Positions 34,343 to 42,753 of a DNA stretch of 64,000 nt are shown piece after piece. The stretch spans positions 558,001-622,000 of the forward strand of contig NZ_CP058246.1 of the NCBI RefSeq assembly GCF_013388355.1, written 5' to 3'. Source of the DNA: Flavobacterium sp. LPB0248. GTDB taxonomy: Bacteria; Bacteroidota; Bacteroidia; Flavobacteriales; Flavobacteriaceae. The notes under the pieces are model-generated. The model searched no databases and had not been told where the DNA came from. It saw only the letters and a program-made list of their open reading frames with translations. A program made the position numbers and the translations under genes. Every line of letters starts with the position of its first letter. Within the stretch, counting starts at the first letter, position 1.

Positions 34343-34984
34343 TTAATTTTTATCTTCTAATAGAGGAACAAATCTAAATTCTCCAAACTCATGTTTTTCA
34401 AATTGAGTTTCGTTCTTTCTAATCAATAAAGTCATAATCTGAACATCTTCTCCTAACGGAATAACCAATCTCCCTCCTATTTTCAATTGTGCCATTAAAG
34501 GCTGTGGAATAAAAGGCGCACCCGCTGTAACTATAATACTGTCAAACGGTGCAAAATTTGGCAATCCTTTATATCCATCTCCAAATGTAACATGCTTCGG
34601 ACGGATATTTAATTTTGGAAATAAGTTTGATGTTGTTTTAAACAATTCACTTTGCCTTTCAACAGTATACACTTTAGCTCCAAGCATAAACAAAACAGCA
34701 GTCTGATAACCAGAACCAGTTCCGATTTCAAGAACTTTATGATCTCTTTTTACTTCTAACAATTGCGATTGAAAAGCAACTGTATATGGCTGCGAAATAG
34801 TTTGCCCTGCTCCAATAGGAAAAGCCTTATCTTGATAAGCATAATCTTCAAAACTTGAATTTAAAAAAAGGTGTCTCGGGATTTTTTTTATCGCATCCAG
34901 CACCGCTTTATCAGTAATTCCTTTCTGCTCTAAAGTAGTTACTAATTGATTACGAAGTCCTTGATGTTTGGCAGTGTCTTTCAA
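34343..34984 (-). CDS. pcm: Protein-L-isoaspartate O-methyltransferase
   Basis: This 213-residue SAM-dependent methyltransferase repairs isoaspartyl residues in aged proteins. Visible parts are the substrate loop IPRHLFL, AYQDKAFPIGAGQTISQPY and the SAM loop VLEIGTGSGYQTAVL, plus IIVTAGAPFIP. The start is decided by the promoter. A consensus TTTG-N18-TATTTTTG (35007-35036, minus) puts transcription start near 35000, so the frame's upstream TTG at 35077 cannot be used. The TTG at 34984 (MKDTAKHQGLRNQL) gives a normal N-terminus. Confidence 0.93.
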   Translation of the reverse strand: MKDTAKHQGLRNQLVTTLEQKGITDKAVLDAIKKIPRHLFLNSSFEDYAYQDKAFPIGAGQTISQPYTVAFQSQLLEVKRDHKVLEIGTGSGYQTAVLFMLGAKVYTVERQSELFKTTSNLFPKLNIRPKHVTFGDGYKGLPNFAPFDSIIVTAGAPFIPQPLMAQLKIGGRLVIPLGEDVQIMTLLIRKNETQFEKHEFGEFRFVPLLEDKN

Positions 34985-35006
34985 AATTAGGTAGGTTTTA
35001 TTTTCG

Positions 35007-35036
35007 CAAAAATAAGAAACAAAACAGGATTTCAAA
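35007..35036 (-). promoter_or_regulatory. Promoter of pcm
   Basis: On the minus strand TTTG (35036-35033), an 18-nt spacer and TATTTTTG (35014-35007) match the Bacteroidota promoter. It gives a leader of only about 17 nt before the TTG start at 34984. Confidence 0.75.
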
Positions 35037-35171
35037 TATTGATTTTTAAATAATAAATTAATACAGTCGAAAGCCAAAAGTCAAAAGTCAAAAAACACGT
35101 ACGATAATTTACAATTCGCCATTTACAACACACAATTCGCTAAATTCATTTTCACGTTAAACAAATAAATT

Positions 35172-35179
35172 ATATTTTT
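35172..35179 (+). promoter_or_regulatory. Possible promoter of the Gfo/Idh gene
   Basis: TATTTTTG fits TAnnTTTG, 17 nt before the ATG. No clear TTG -33 box. Confidence 0.4.
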
Positions 35180-35196
35180 GTTTAAAATACATTCTC

Positions 35197-36162
35197 ATGT
35201 TAAAAGTAGGAGTTTTAGGTGCTGGTCATCTTGGTAAAATACATTTACGCTTATTACAACAATCTGACAAATACGAATTAGTTGGATTTTACGACGAAAA
35301 TCAAGAAAATGCCGAAAAAATCTCAAAAGAGTTTGGCTACAAAAACTTCAGTACAATTGCAAAACTCATTCACGCTGTCGACGTGATTGATATTGTAACT
35401 CCAACTCTCTCACACTATAAATGTGCTAAAGTTGCCATAAAATCAGGAAAACATATCTTTATTGAAAAACCAATTGCAAACACTGTAGAAGAAGCCGAAG
35501 AAATTATCGCTTTAGCAAATGAATACAATGTAAAAGGGCAAGTAGGTCACGTAGAGCGTTTTAATCCCGCTTTTATTGCTACGAAAAACATGATTGAAAA
35601 TCCGATGTTTATAGAAACGCATCGTTTGGCAGAATTTAATCCGCGTGGTACAGACGTTCCTGTGGTTTTAGATTTAATGATTCATGATATTGATGCTATT
35701 TTAAGCGTTGTTAATTCAAAAGTAAAAGATATTCATGCAAGCGGTGTATCTGTAATTAGTGATACTCCAGATATTGCCAATGCCCGAATTGAATTTGAAA
35801 ATGGCTGTGTTGCCAATTTAACAGCAAGCAGAATTTCTTTGAAAAACATGCGCAAATCACGTTTCTTTCAAAAAGACGCTTATATTTCTGTTGACTTTTT
35901 AGAAAAAAAATGTGAAGTAGTTCGTATGAAAGATGCGCCAGAAGTTCCTGGAGATTTTGATATGATTCTTCAAAATGCCGAAGGAGTTAAAAAACAAATT
36001 TATTTCACTAATCCAGATGTTGAGCAAAACAATGCAATCTTAGATGAATTAAATTCGTTTGCAGATGCAATAAACAACAATACAACTCCAGTTGTAACAC
36101 TTGAACAAGCAACAGACGCATTACGTGTGGCGTATCAAATTATTGATTGTTTCAATAAATAG
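35197..36162 (+). CDS. Gfo/Idh/MocA family NAD(P)-dependent oxidoreductase
   Basis: The 321-residue protein has the Rossmann motif GVLGAGHLGKIHLRLL and the family's EKP motif (HIFIEKPIANTVEEAEE) with catalytic Lys. It also has GHVERFNPAF and DLMIHDIDAI, with two His in the active-site region. Members act on sugars or related polyols; the substrate cannot be read from the sequence. The HVERFNPA start of the catalytic domain resembles UDP-sugar dehydrogenase-like members. The next gene follows after a gap with a palindrome, so co-transcription is possible but not certain. Confidence 0.88.
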   Translation: MLKVGVLGAGHLGKIHLRLLQQSDKYELVGFYDENQENAEKISKEFGYKNFSTIAKLIHAVDVIDIVTPTLSHYKCAKVAIKSGKHIFIEKPIANTVEEAEEIIALANEYNVKGQVGHVERFNPAFIATKNMIENPMFIETHRLAEFNPRGTDVPVVLDLMIHDIDAILSVVNSKVKDIHASGVSVISDTPDIANARIEFENGCVANLTASRISLKNMRKSRFFQKDAYISVDFLEKKCEVVRMKDAPEVPGDFDMILQNAEGVKKQIYFTNPDVEQNNAILDELNSFADAINNNTTPVVTLEQATDALRVAYQIIDCFNK

Positions 36163-36183
36163 TTTAAAAAAAATCAAAATAAA

Positions 36184-36223
36184 TAGCCACGAATTCACGA
36201 ATTATTTGGTGAATTCGTGGCTA
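36184..36223. repeat. Palindrome of the CCACGAATTC family
   Basis: Perfect 15-bp arms (TAGCCACGAATTCAC at 36184-36198 and its complement at 36209-36223) flank a ten-base loop. It is a short version of the inverted repeat at 16200-16310. Confidence 0.85.
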
Positions 36224-36249
36224 AATCATAAAAAAATATCTAGCACAAA

Positions 36250-37137
36250 ATGAAAACAATAGCTGTAATTGGAGCAGGAACAATGGGTAACGGAATTGCT
36301 CATACCTTTGCGCAAAGCGGATTTACCGTAAAATTAATCGATGTTTCTGAAAAATCTTTAGACAAAGGAATGGCAACTATTGCTGCCAATTTGGATCGTA
36401 TGTTATCTAAAGGCACAATAACTCAAGAAGACGTTACCAAAACTATCACTAACATCATTACTTATACTGATATTAAAGACGGTGTTGTAGGTGTTGATCT
36501 TGTTGTTGAAGCAGCTACTGAAAACGTTGAATTAAAACTGAACATCTTCAAACAATTGAATGAATATTGTTCACACAATACGATTTTAGCAACCAATACT
36601 TCTTCTATTTCTATTACACAAATCGGAGCTGTTGTAGCACATCCAGAGCGTGTTATCGGGATGCATTTTATGAATCCAGTGCCGATTATGAAATTGGTCG
36701 AAATCATCCGTGGATACAATACAAGTGATGAAGTAACCAAAATCATCATGGATTTATCTGAAAAATTAGGTAAAGTTCCCGTTGAAGTAAACGATTATCC
36801 AGGTTTCGTAGCAAACAGAATTTTGATGCCAATGCTAAACGAAGCAATCGAAACGTTATACAATAAAGTTGCCGGAGTTTACGAAATCGATACTGTAATG
36901 AAATTAGGAATGGGGCATCCAATGGGACCGCTTCAATTAGCCGACTTTATTGGTCTTGATGTTTGTCTTGCCATTCTAAATGTAATGTACGACGGATTCA
37001 AAAATCCTAAATATGCTCCTTGCCCGCTTTTAGTAAATATGGTTAGAGCCGGAAAACTAGGAGTGAAATCTGGAGAAGGTTTTTACGATTATAGCGAAAG
37101 CAAAAAAGCAGAGAAAATCTCGAAGCAGTTTATTTAG
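36250..37137 (+). CDS. 3-hydroxybutyryl-CoA dehydrogenase
   Basis: The 295-residue enzyme oxidises 3-hydroxyacyl-CoA (or reduces acetoacetyl-CoA). It shows the NAD loop VIGAGTMGNGIAHTFAQSG, ATNTSSISITQI, and the catalytic His region HFMNPVPIMKLVEII. The C-terminal helical domain follows (YPGFVANRILMPMLNEAI, GHPMGPLQLADFIGLD). This single-domain form without a hydratase is typical of the PaaH/Hbd type. It is followed after eight bases by an unrecognised gene. Confidence 0.93.
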   Translation: MKTIAVIGAGTMGNGIAHTFAQSGFTVKLIDVSEKSLDKGMATIAANLDRMLSKGTITQEDVTKTITNIITYTDIKDGVVGVDLVVEAATENVELKLNIFKQLNEYCSHNTILATNTSSISITQIGAVVAHPERVIGMHFMNPVPIMKLVEIIRGYNTSDEVTKIIMDLSEKLGKVPVEVNDYPGFVANRILMPMLNEAIETLYNKVAGVYEIDTVMKLGMGHPMGPLQLADFIGLDVCLAILNVMYDGFKNPKYAPCPLLVNMVRAGKLGVKSGEGFYDYSESKKAEKISKQFI

Positions 37138-37145
37138 AAAATAGT

Positions 37146-37736
37146 ATGAGGAATCTATTTGTATTTTTTACCTATTTTACACTGACAACTTGCTTTTCAC
37201 AAAATACAAAAATAGATTCTGATCAACTTTTTACCACTCAACAGATTGATAGCATTTGTGAGAAAAACAACAGAAGTATTATTTCAGAAGGCAGTACAAA
37301 CGTCATTCTTGAAACTAAAACTAAAAAAGAAAAACCAGTAATATCAAATGGTCGTGGGGGCTTCTCTTATCAGCTTTATTTAAATCACTTTAATGAGGAA
37401 AATTACAATGCGTTATCAAATGCAGAAAAAAGAAAATACAATATTGATAAGTATAGCAACTTAATAAAAGGATTATATCATCAGAGTATCCATTTTGAAA
37501 ATTCTTATTCAGAAAATATTTATGGTGAATTTTATTATTTTAAAACAACTCTTTTCTATGCTAAAATTAAAATTGAAAGAATTGAAAAAAACAAAGAAAA
37601 CATCTCTGAAATATTTAATTTAAGTATTGCTGATTTAAATGATCCAAGACCAATAAAAAATGTTTTTTTGAAGGATATCAAAAAAATGATAGAGGAAAAA
37701 AATAAAAAAATAATTGAGATTTATAATAATAAATGA
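37146..37736 (+). CDS. Unrecognised secreted protein in the Hbd-YggS operon
   Basis: The 196-residue protein has a signal peptide (MRNLFVFFTYFTLTTCFSQ), a conserved-looking core (GRGGFSYQLYLNHFNEENY), and a Lys/Glu-rich, probably helical tail (IKKMIEEKNKKIIEIYNNK). I recognise no family. It lies eight bases after the 3-hydroxybutyryl-CoA dehydrogenase gene, and its stop overlaps the YggS start by four bases (ATGA). It is probably co-transcribed and translationally coupled with both. Export to the periplasm is likely. Confidence 0.7.
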   Translation: MRNLFVFFTYFTLTTCFSQNTKIDSDQLFTTQQIDSICEKNNRSIISEGSTNVILETKTKKEKPVISNGRGGFSYQLYLNHFNEENYNALSNAEKRKYNIDKYSNLIKGLYHQSIHFENSYSENIYGEFYYFKTTLFYAKIKIERIEKNKENISEIFNLSIADLNDPRPIKNVFLKDIKKMIEEKNKKIIEIYNNK

Positions 37737-38392
37737 CAAGCATCAAACAAAATATAAACGCTATAAAAACTTCGTTACCTGAACACGTAACTCTCGTTGC
37801 CGTTTCAAAAACTAAACCTGTTTCAGACTTGATGCTGGCCTATGAAGCAGGTCAGCGCATTTTTGGAGAAAACAAAATTCAGGAAATGACTGAAAAATGG
37901 GAACAAATGCCAAAAGACATTCAATGGCATATGATTGGTCATGTTCAGTCGAATAAAGTCAAATTTATGGCGCCGTATGTCACTTTGATTCACGGGGTTG
38001 ATAGCTTGAAATTATTGCAAGAAATCAACAAACAAGCTGTAAAAAACAATAAAACAATAGATTGTCTTCTTCAAATTTATATTGCTGAAGAAGAATCTAA
38101 ATTTGGCTTAGACGAAAACGAATTAAATGAACTTTTAACTTCTGTGGAGTTTAAAGAGTTAAAAAATATTCGTATCTTAGGTTTAATGGGAATGGCAACA
38201 TTCACAGAAGATCAAAACCAGATAAAAAAAGAATTTACCCGTTTAAAATCTATTTTTGATTCAACGCAAAAACTGCAGACCATTAACGATTTTAGCATCA
38301 TATCTATGGGAATGTCTGGAGATTACAACCTAGCTATAGAATGCGGAAGCACAATGGTAAGAATTGGAAGCAGCATTTTTGGCGGACGTTAA
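37733..38392 (+). CDS. YggS family PLP-binding homeostasis protein
   Basis: The 219-residue alanine-racemase-fold protein binds pyridoxal phosphate at the Lys in LVAVSKTKPVSDL. Further family motifs are FGENKIQEM, WHMIGHVQSNKVKFM, and ISMGMSGDYNLAIECGSTMV with IGSSIFG at the end. It buffers PLP and influences amino-acid and vitamin B6 balance rather than acting as an enzyme. Its start overlaps the previous gene by four bases. Confidence 0.94.
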   Translation: MTSIKQNINAIKTSLPEHVTLVAVSKTKPVSDLMLAYEAGQRIFGENKIQEMTEKWEQMPKDIQWHMIGHVQSNKVKFMAPYVTLIHGVDSLKLLQEINKQAVKNNKTIDCLLQIYIAEEESKFGLDENELNELLTSVEFKELKNIRILGLMGMATFTEDQNQIKKEFTRLKSIFDSTQKLQTINDFSIISMGMSGDYNLAIECGSTMVRIGSSIFGGR

Positions 38393-38429
38393 TAACTGTT
38401 GTAAAGGCGCACTGCAGCACGTAGAAAAA

Positions 38430-38478
38430 CTGAACACTAATTTCGATAATAATCGAAACTGAACACTGAACACATAAT
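38430..38478. repeat. Word-repeat and small palindrome before the exonuclease gene
   Basis: CTGAACACT-type words repeat (three copies, about 38430-38473) around a palindrome TTTCGAT-AATA-ATCGAAA (38441-38458). The style matches the arginine-operon gap repeats. Confidence 0.55.
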
Positions 38479-39840
38479 TTGTACGCAATATTAGACATAG
38501 AAACAACTGGAGGACAGTTTAATGAAGAGGGAATTACCGAAATCGCCATCTATAAATTTGATGGGCATGAAGTAGTTGATCAATTCATCAGCCTTGTCAA
38601 TCCTGAAATTCCAATCCAGCCTTTCGTTGTAAAACTGACTGGAATCAATAACGCTATGTTGCAGTCTGCACCAAAATTTTATGAAGTTGCAAAACGCATT
38701 ATCGAAATTACTTCAGATTGCGTAATTGTTGCTCACAATGCTTCTTTCGATTATAGAATCCTTAGAACTGAATTTCGTCGTTTAGGTTACGATTTTGAAG
38801 CCAAAACACTTTGTACAGTTGAATTAGCAAAAAAACTAATTCCAGAACAGCCTTCATACAGTTTAGGAAAACTAGTCCGTGCACTTGGAATTCCAATGGC
38901 CGACAGACATCGCGCTAGCGGAGATGCTATGGCTACAACCAAGCTTTTTAAAATGCTTTTAGAAAAAGATGTCGAAAAAACTATCGTAAAAGATTTTATA
39001 AAACTCGAAGTCGAAAAAGGAATTTCTCCAAAATTTCTGGATATTTTAAGCCAAATGCCAACAAAAACAGGCGTTTATTACATCTATAACGAAAGTGGCA
39101 CTTTAATTTACATCGGCAAAAGCCAAAACATCAAAAAAAGAGTCAATCAGCACTTTACTGGAGTTACTACTAAAAGCAAAAAGATTCAGGCAGAAGTTTT
39201 TACAATTACTTATGACGAAACTGGAAGCGAATTAATTGCACTTTTAAAAGAAAGTGAAGAAATAAAAATTAATCGTCCGCGCTATAATCGTGCACAGCGA
39301 AAAACAATTTTTCAATATGCCTTATATGCCGAAAAAGACGCTCAAGGATATTTGAATTTAAAATTAGAAAAAGCCGACGGACGAAAAAAAGAAATAACTT
39401 CTTTTGCTTCACTTCAAGAAGGCAAAAATGCTCTTTTCAGGTATACTGCAAAATATCGTTTATGCCAAAAACTAACTGGTTTATATCAAACCAAAAAAGA
39501 ATGTTTTCAATATAAAATCAAAGAATGCGATGGCGCCTGTATTGGCGAAGTGACTCCCGAAGTTTATAATTTGAGAGTGCAGCAATTCATTTCTGAAAAT
39601 AGTTTCGAAAACAAAAGCATGATTCTTATAGATAGAGGTCGAAATGTAAATGAAAGAAGCGCTGTTTTGATCGAAAACGGAATTTACAAAGGTTACGCCT
39701 ATTACGATCTTAATTATCAGATTACAAACATCGATATCTTAAAAAATATCCTAACGCCAATGCAGCACAACCGAGATGTCAAAAACATCATTCAGAATTA
39801 CATTCGCAAGAGCAAGTCATTGAAAATACTGCATTTTTAA
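38479..39840 (+). CDS. Exonuclease-GIY-YIG fusion protein (DNA polymerase III epsilon-like plus UvrC-like)
   Basis: The 453-residue protein joins a DEDDh exonuclease domain (about 1-165: LDIETTGG, HNASFDYRILR, DRHRASGDAMA) to a GIY-YIG endonuclease domain from about 190 (GVYYIYNESGTLIYIGKSQN). A UvrC/Cho-like region (YRLCQKLTGL) runs to the end. This combination is a known DinG/Cho-like repair arrangement in Bacteroidota. The start is TTG at 38479: an in-frame TGA at 38467 lies just upstream and no ATG is available before the DIETTG motif. A role in nucleotide-excision repair is inferred. Confidence 0.9.
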   Translation: MYAILDIETTGGQFNEEGITEIAIYKFDGHEVVDQFISLVNPEIPIQPFVVKLTGINNAMLQSAPKFYEVAKRIIEITSDCVIVAHNASFDYRILRTEFRRLGYDFEAKTLCTVELAKKLIPEQPSYSLGKLVRALGIPMADRHRASGDAMATTKLFKMLLEKDVEKTIVKDFIKLEVEKGISPKFLDILSQMPTKTGVYYIYNESGTLIYIGKSQNIKKRVNQHFTGVTTKSKKIQAEVFTITYDETGSELIALLKESEEIKINRPRYNRAQRKTIFQYALYAEKDAQGYLNLKLEKADGRKKEITSFASLQEGKNALFRYTAKYRLCQKLTGLYQTKKECFQYKIKECDGACIGEVTPEVYNLRVQQFISENSFENKSMILIDRGRNVNERSAVLIENGIYKGYAYYDLNYQITNIDILKNILTPMQHNRDVKNIIQNYIRKSKSLKILHF

Positions 39841-39870
39841 CAAAACAAAACTTTGATTATCTTTAAGGAT

Positions 39871-40710
39871 ATGAAAAAGACAAAATCACAATACGAGATC
39901 TTTAGAGAAAAAGTCAAAATCGTTCTATATGGCACCAATACCATCTTAGGACGAATGTTCGATTTAGTATTGCTAGGTTTAATCTTATTGAGCGTTCTTT
40001 TAATAATGCTTGATACTGTTGAAGGCGTTAGTTCTAAATATCACGAACAATTATTAGTCTGTGAATGGATCATTACCATATTCTTTACCATCGAATATGT
40101 ACTAAGAATTATTTCAATCCAAAAACCAATCAAATACATTTTCAGCTTTTACGGAATCATCGATTTGCTTGCCGTCTTACCTATGTATTTGTCGATTTTT
40201 TTTCCTGGCGCGAGTATTTTATCAATCGTAAGAGCGTTACGTTTTCTCCGATTATTCAAGATTCTACATATTCCGCAAATCAATCATCAATCCTTACAAC
40301 TAAAAGAAGCTATAGAAGCCAGCAAAGAAAAAATTCTGGTTTTTATTTATTTTGTCTTAATCAGCACCGTAATTATCGGTACAATCATGTATCTAGTTGA
40401 AGGCAGAGAATCTGGGTTTACCAGTATTCCAATGGGAATCTACTGGACAATTGTAACCTTAACAACGGTCGGTTATGGAGATATTTCGCCACAAACGCCA
40501 CTTGGACAATTTATAGCCGCATTTGTAATGATTTTAGGTTACGGAATTATCGCCGTTCCAACCGGAATTGTAACCGCTGAATTTGCAAAAAGCAGTCTGA
40601 AAGGTAGTTTTGTAGGCACAAAAAAAACATGTAGAAAATGTCAGTCTCAAGTCCATTTCGATAATGCAAAATATTGCTACGAATGCGGAACCGAACTGCC
40701 AAATAATTAA
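39871..40710 (+). CDS. Voltage-gated-type potassium channel with C-terminal zinc ribbon
   Basis: The 279-residue six-helix channel has hydrophobic segments at about 25-50, 70-90, 100-120, 155-180 and 215-240. An S4-like stretch (RALRFLRLFKI) carries regularly spaced Arg, and the pore filter is TLTTVGYGD, so it is K+ selective. The soluble C-terminus ends in CRKCQS followed by YCYECG, two CxxC pairs that form a zinc-ribbon-like module unusual for this family. I chose the ATG at 39871, preceded by AAGGA; six earlier codons (to 39853) overlap the previous gene's downstream region. Confidence 0.9.
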   Translation: MKKTKSQYEIFREKVKIVLYGTNTILGRMFDLVLLGLILLSVLLIMLDTVEGVSSKYHEQLLVCEWIITIFFTIEYVLRIISIQKPIKYIFSFYGIIDLLAVLPMYLSIFFPGASILSIVRALRFLRLFKILHIPQINHQSLQLKEAIEASKEKILVFIYFVLISTVIIGTIMYLVEGRESGFTSIPMGIYWTIVTLTTVGYGDISPQTPLGQFIAAFVMILGYGIIAVPTGIVTAEFAKSSLKGSFVGTKKTCRKCQSQVHFDNAKYCYECGTELPNN

Positions 40711-40734
40711 TTATAGAAGCTAATCCAGCTGTAC

Positions 40735-40858
40735 ATTCCAACTCCTCCTTATATTTGTAATTTTTTAAGGCATAAAAGGAGCTTCCGCTGGTCGCTCTTT
40801 TACACCAAAAAAATTCAACAAATATAAGTCCGGGGTTTCCATTTCCATCTGGGCTAAA
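40735..40858. repeat. Intergenic inverted-repeat element before miaA
   Basis: The outer arms CTTATATTTGT (40748-40758) and ACAAATATAAG (40818-40828) enclose an inner AAAAGGAGC...GCTCTTTT core. The core contains TTCCGCTGGTCGCTC, related to the core words of the element at 2796-2857. It has no coding content. Both arms contain TATATTTG, so an outward promoter function is possible. Confidence 0.65.
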
Positions 40859-40862
40859 AATT

Positions 40863-41792
40863 ATGAAATATCTAATTACCATTGTCGGACCAACAGCTAT
40901 AGGCAAAACAGCCTTGAGCATTGCTTTGGCACAACATTTTAAATGCGAAATCGTTTCTTGCGACAGCCGTCAATTTTTCAAAGAAATGACCATTGGAACC
41001 GCAGTTCCCAATCAGGAAGAATTAAGTTCTGCAAAGCACCATTTTATCCAAAATAAATCTATTTTTGAAAACTACACAGTTGGCGACTACGAAAAAGAAT
41101 CTTTAGCTAAAATCGAAGAACTATTTCAAACCAGTGATTTTGTAATTCTTATCGGTGGTTCAGGATTATATGTTGATGCCATTTTAAAAGGTTTTGACGA
41201 ATTTCCAGAAATTGATCCAAAAGTTCGACATGAAGTAAATTTAAACTACGAAAAACACGGAATCGAATATCTTCAGGAACAACTCAAAAATTTAGATCCA
41301 GAATATTATCAAAAAATAACTGTAGAAAATCCACAGACATTACAAAATCCACAGCGCATGATGCGTTTTGTTGAAGTTTGCATTGGAGCTCAAAAGCCAT
41401 ATTCTTCCTTTTTAAATCAGAAGAAAAACAATAGAAACTTCACTCCTATTCTAATCGGTTTAGATGCCGACAGAGAAATCATATACAGCAGAATTAACCA
41501 TCGTGTTGATATTATGATGAACGAAGGATTATTAAAAGAAGCCGAAGCACTTTATCCTAACAAAGCGTTAAATGCACTTCAAACGGTCGGTTATAGAGAA
41601 TTATTTAGTTATTTTGACGAAGAATTCACTTTGCCTTTTGCGATAGAAGAAATCAAAAAAAACACACGAAGATTCTCAAAAAGACAATTAACGTGGTTCA
41701 AACGAAACGAAAACACCAAATGGTTTGATTATTCAACTGACAGAAATGAGATTACTCATTACATCGAAGAAAATCTAAAATCATCAATCTAA
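40863..41792 (+). CDS. miaA: tRNA dimethylallyltransferase MiaA
   Basis: MiaA adds a dimethylallyl group to A37 of tRNAs that read UNN codons. The 309-residue protein has the P-loop GPTAIGKT, CDSRQFFKEMTIGTA with the catalytic Asp, GGSGLYVDAIL, and the C-terminal QTVGYRELF and WFKRNENTKWFD motifs. It is the first gene after a repeat element, and a thioesterase gene follows after 15 bases. Confidence 0.97.
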   Translation: MKYLITIVGPTAIGKTALSIALAQHFKCEIVSCDSRQFFKEMTIGTAVPNQEELSSAKHHFIQNKSIFENYTVGDYEKESLAKIEELFQTSDFVILIGGSGLYVDAILKGFDEFPEIDPKVRHEVNLNYEKHGIEYLQEQLKNLDPEYYQKITVENPQTLQNPQRMMRFVEVCIGAQKPYSSFLNQKKNNRNFTPILIGLDADREIIYSRINHRVDIMMNEGLLKEAEALYPNKALNALQTVGYRELFSYFDEEFTLPFAIEEIKKNTRRFSKRQLTWFKRNENTKWFDYSTDRNEITHYIEENLKSSI

Positions 41793-41807
41793 AATCTAAA
41801 ATTTACA

Positions 41808-42554
41808 ATGCCAATATCTCCCAATTTCACATCAGTTTTAAGCAAAGACTGGGAAATCAATTTCACACAATGTACGCCTACAGGTTTTTTAAAATATACC
41901 GATTTGTGCAATATTTTACAATTAACCGCAGCTGCACATTCAGAAGTTGGCGGAATCAGCTTTTATGACATGCAGGAATTTGATCAGGCATGGGTTTTAA
42001 GCCGAATGCGTGTTGAAATTACGGCATTACCAAAATGGCAAGACGTTGTTACCGTAAAAACATGGATTAATAGCTTAGAAAACTCACGTTCTGTTCGTGC
42101 ACTGGAAATGTATGTAAACGGAAAAAAAATAGTAGGTTGCGAAACCTATTGGGCAGTTTTCAATACAAAAGCACGTAGGCCAGAAGCTTTAGCACTGCCT
42201 TTTGAACATTTCGAACTATTCCCAGAAAACAGAGCAACGGAAGAAGGTTTTTCTAAAATAAACATCAATCATGAAAAAGAAGCCGTTTTCGAAAAAACAG
42301 TCTATCTATCCGATTTAGACATTGTAAATCATGTAAATAACGTAAAATATCTGGAATGGTGTTTGGATCATGTTGATCCAAAAAGAATCATGAAACAAGA
42401 AGTTAAAAGCTTCGAAATGAATTTCATGAAAGAACTTTCACTACAAGATAATGTTGTTATTCACGAAAGCGAAGACGACGATCACACAACAGCAACATTC
42501 AGCATTACAAAAGGCGAAAAAACATGTTTTGCTTTGGAATTGCATTGGAAGTAA
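41808..42554 (+). CDS. Acyl-ACP thioesterase
   Basis: The 248-residue double-hotdog protein ends fatty-acid synthesis by cleaving acyl-ACP. Family motifs are LTAAAHSEVGG and VLSRMRVEI in the first repeat, WINSLENSRSVRALEMY, and the second-repeat active site LDIVNHVNNVKYLEWCLD, with the Asn-His pair and a Cys. It follows miaA by 15 bases and is probably in its operon. A convergent terminator follows. Confidence 0.93.
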   Translation: MPISPNFTSVLSKDWEINFTQCTPTGFLKYTDLCNILQLTAAAHSEVGGISFYDMQEFDQAWVLSRMRVEITALPKWQDVVTVKTWINSLENSRSVRALEMYVNGKKIVGCETYWAVFNTKARRPEALALPFEHFELFPENRATEEGFSKININHEKEAVFEKTVYLSDLDIVNHVNNVKYLEWCLDHVDPKRIMKQEVKSFEMNFMKELSLQDNVVIHESEDDDHTTATFSITKGEKTCFALELHWK

Positions 42555-42586
42555 AATTTATTTTAACCACAAGATTTACCACAATA

Positions 42587-42688
42587 TTGTCATTTCGACG
42601 AAGGAGAAATCACACTCGAAACTCTACAAAAATTGGCGATTCTCTTTGTGTAAATACTAGTGCGATTTCTCCTTCGTCGAAATGACAA
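42587..42688. repeat. Inverted repeat of the GTCATTTCGACGAAGG family, copy 1
   Basis: Perfect 25-bp arms (42587-42611, beginning TTGTCATTTCGACGAAGG, and 42664-42688) surround about 50 nt. A second copy lies at 46594-46686. Both sit in the gaps around the rtcB-prfH operon. Confidence 0.88.
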
Positions 42689-42715
42689 ACGAGGTGTTTG
42701 CTTACACTTAAAAAC

Positions 42716-42745
42716 AAAAAAACGATGCAATTTGCATCGTTTTTT
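42716..42745 (-). terminator. Convergent terminator
   Basis: The stem AAACGATGC/GCATCGTTT is extended by A and T runs, with a five-base loop. It lies nine bases beyond the stop of the minus-strand TPR gene and also after the thioesterase gene. Confidence 0.9.
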
Positions 42746-42753
42746 CATCACAA

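Noticed and set aside
34985-35077. Upstream TTG start for pcm at 35077
   Set aside because: A consensus promoter at 35007-35036 lies within this extension, and the extra 31 residues are not family-like.
40547-40921. A 124-codon minus-strand frame over the channel 3' end, the repeat and the start of miaA
   Set aside because: It runs through a repeat element and two well-supported genes on the other strand and has no family-like features.
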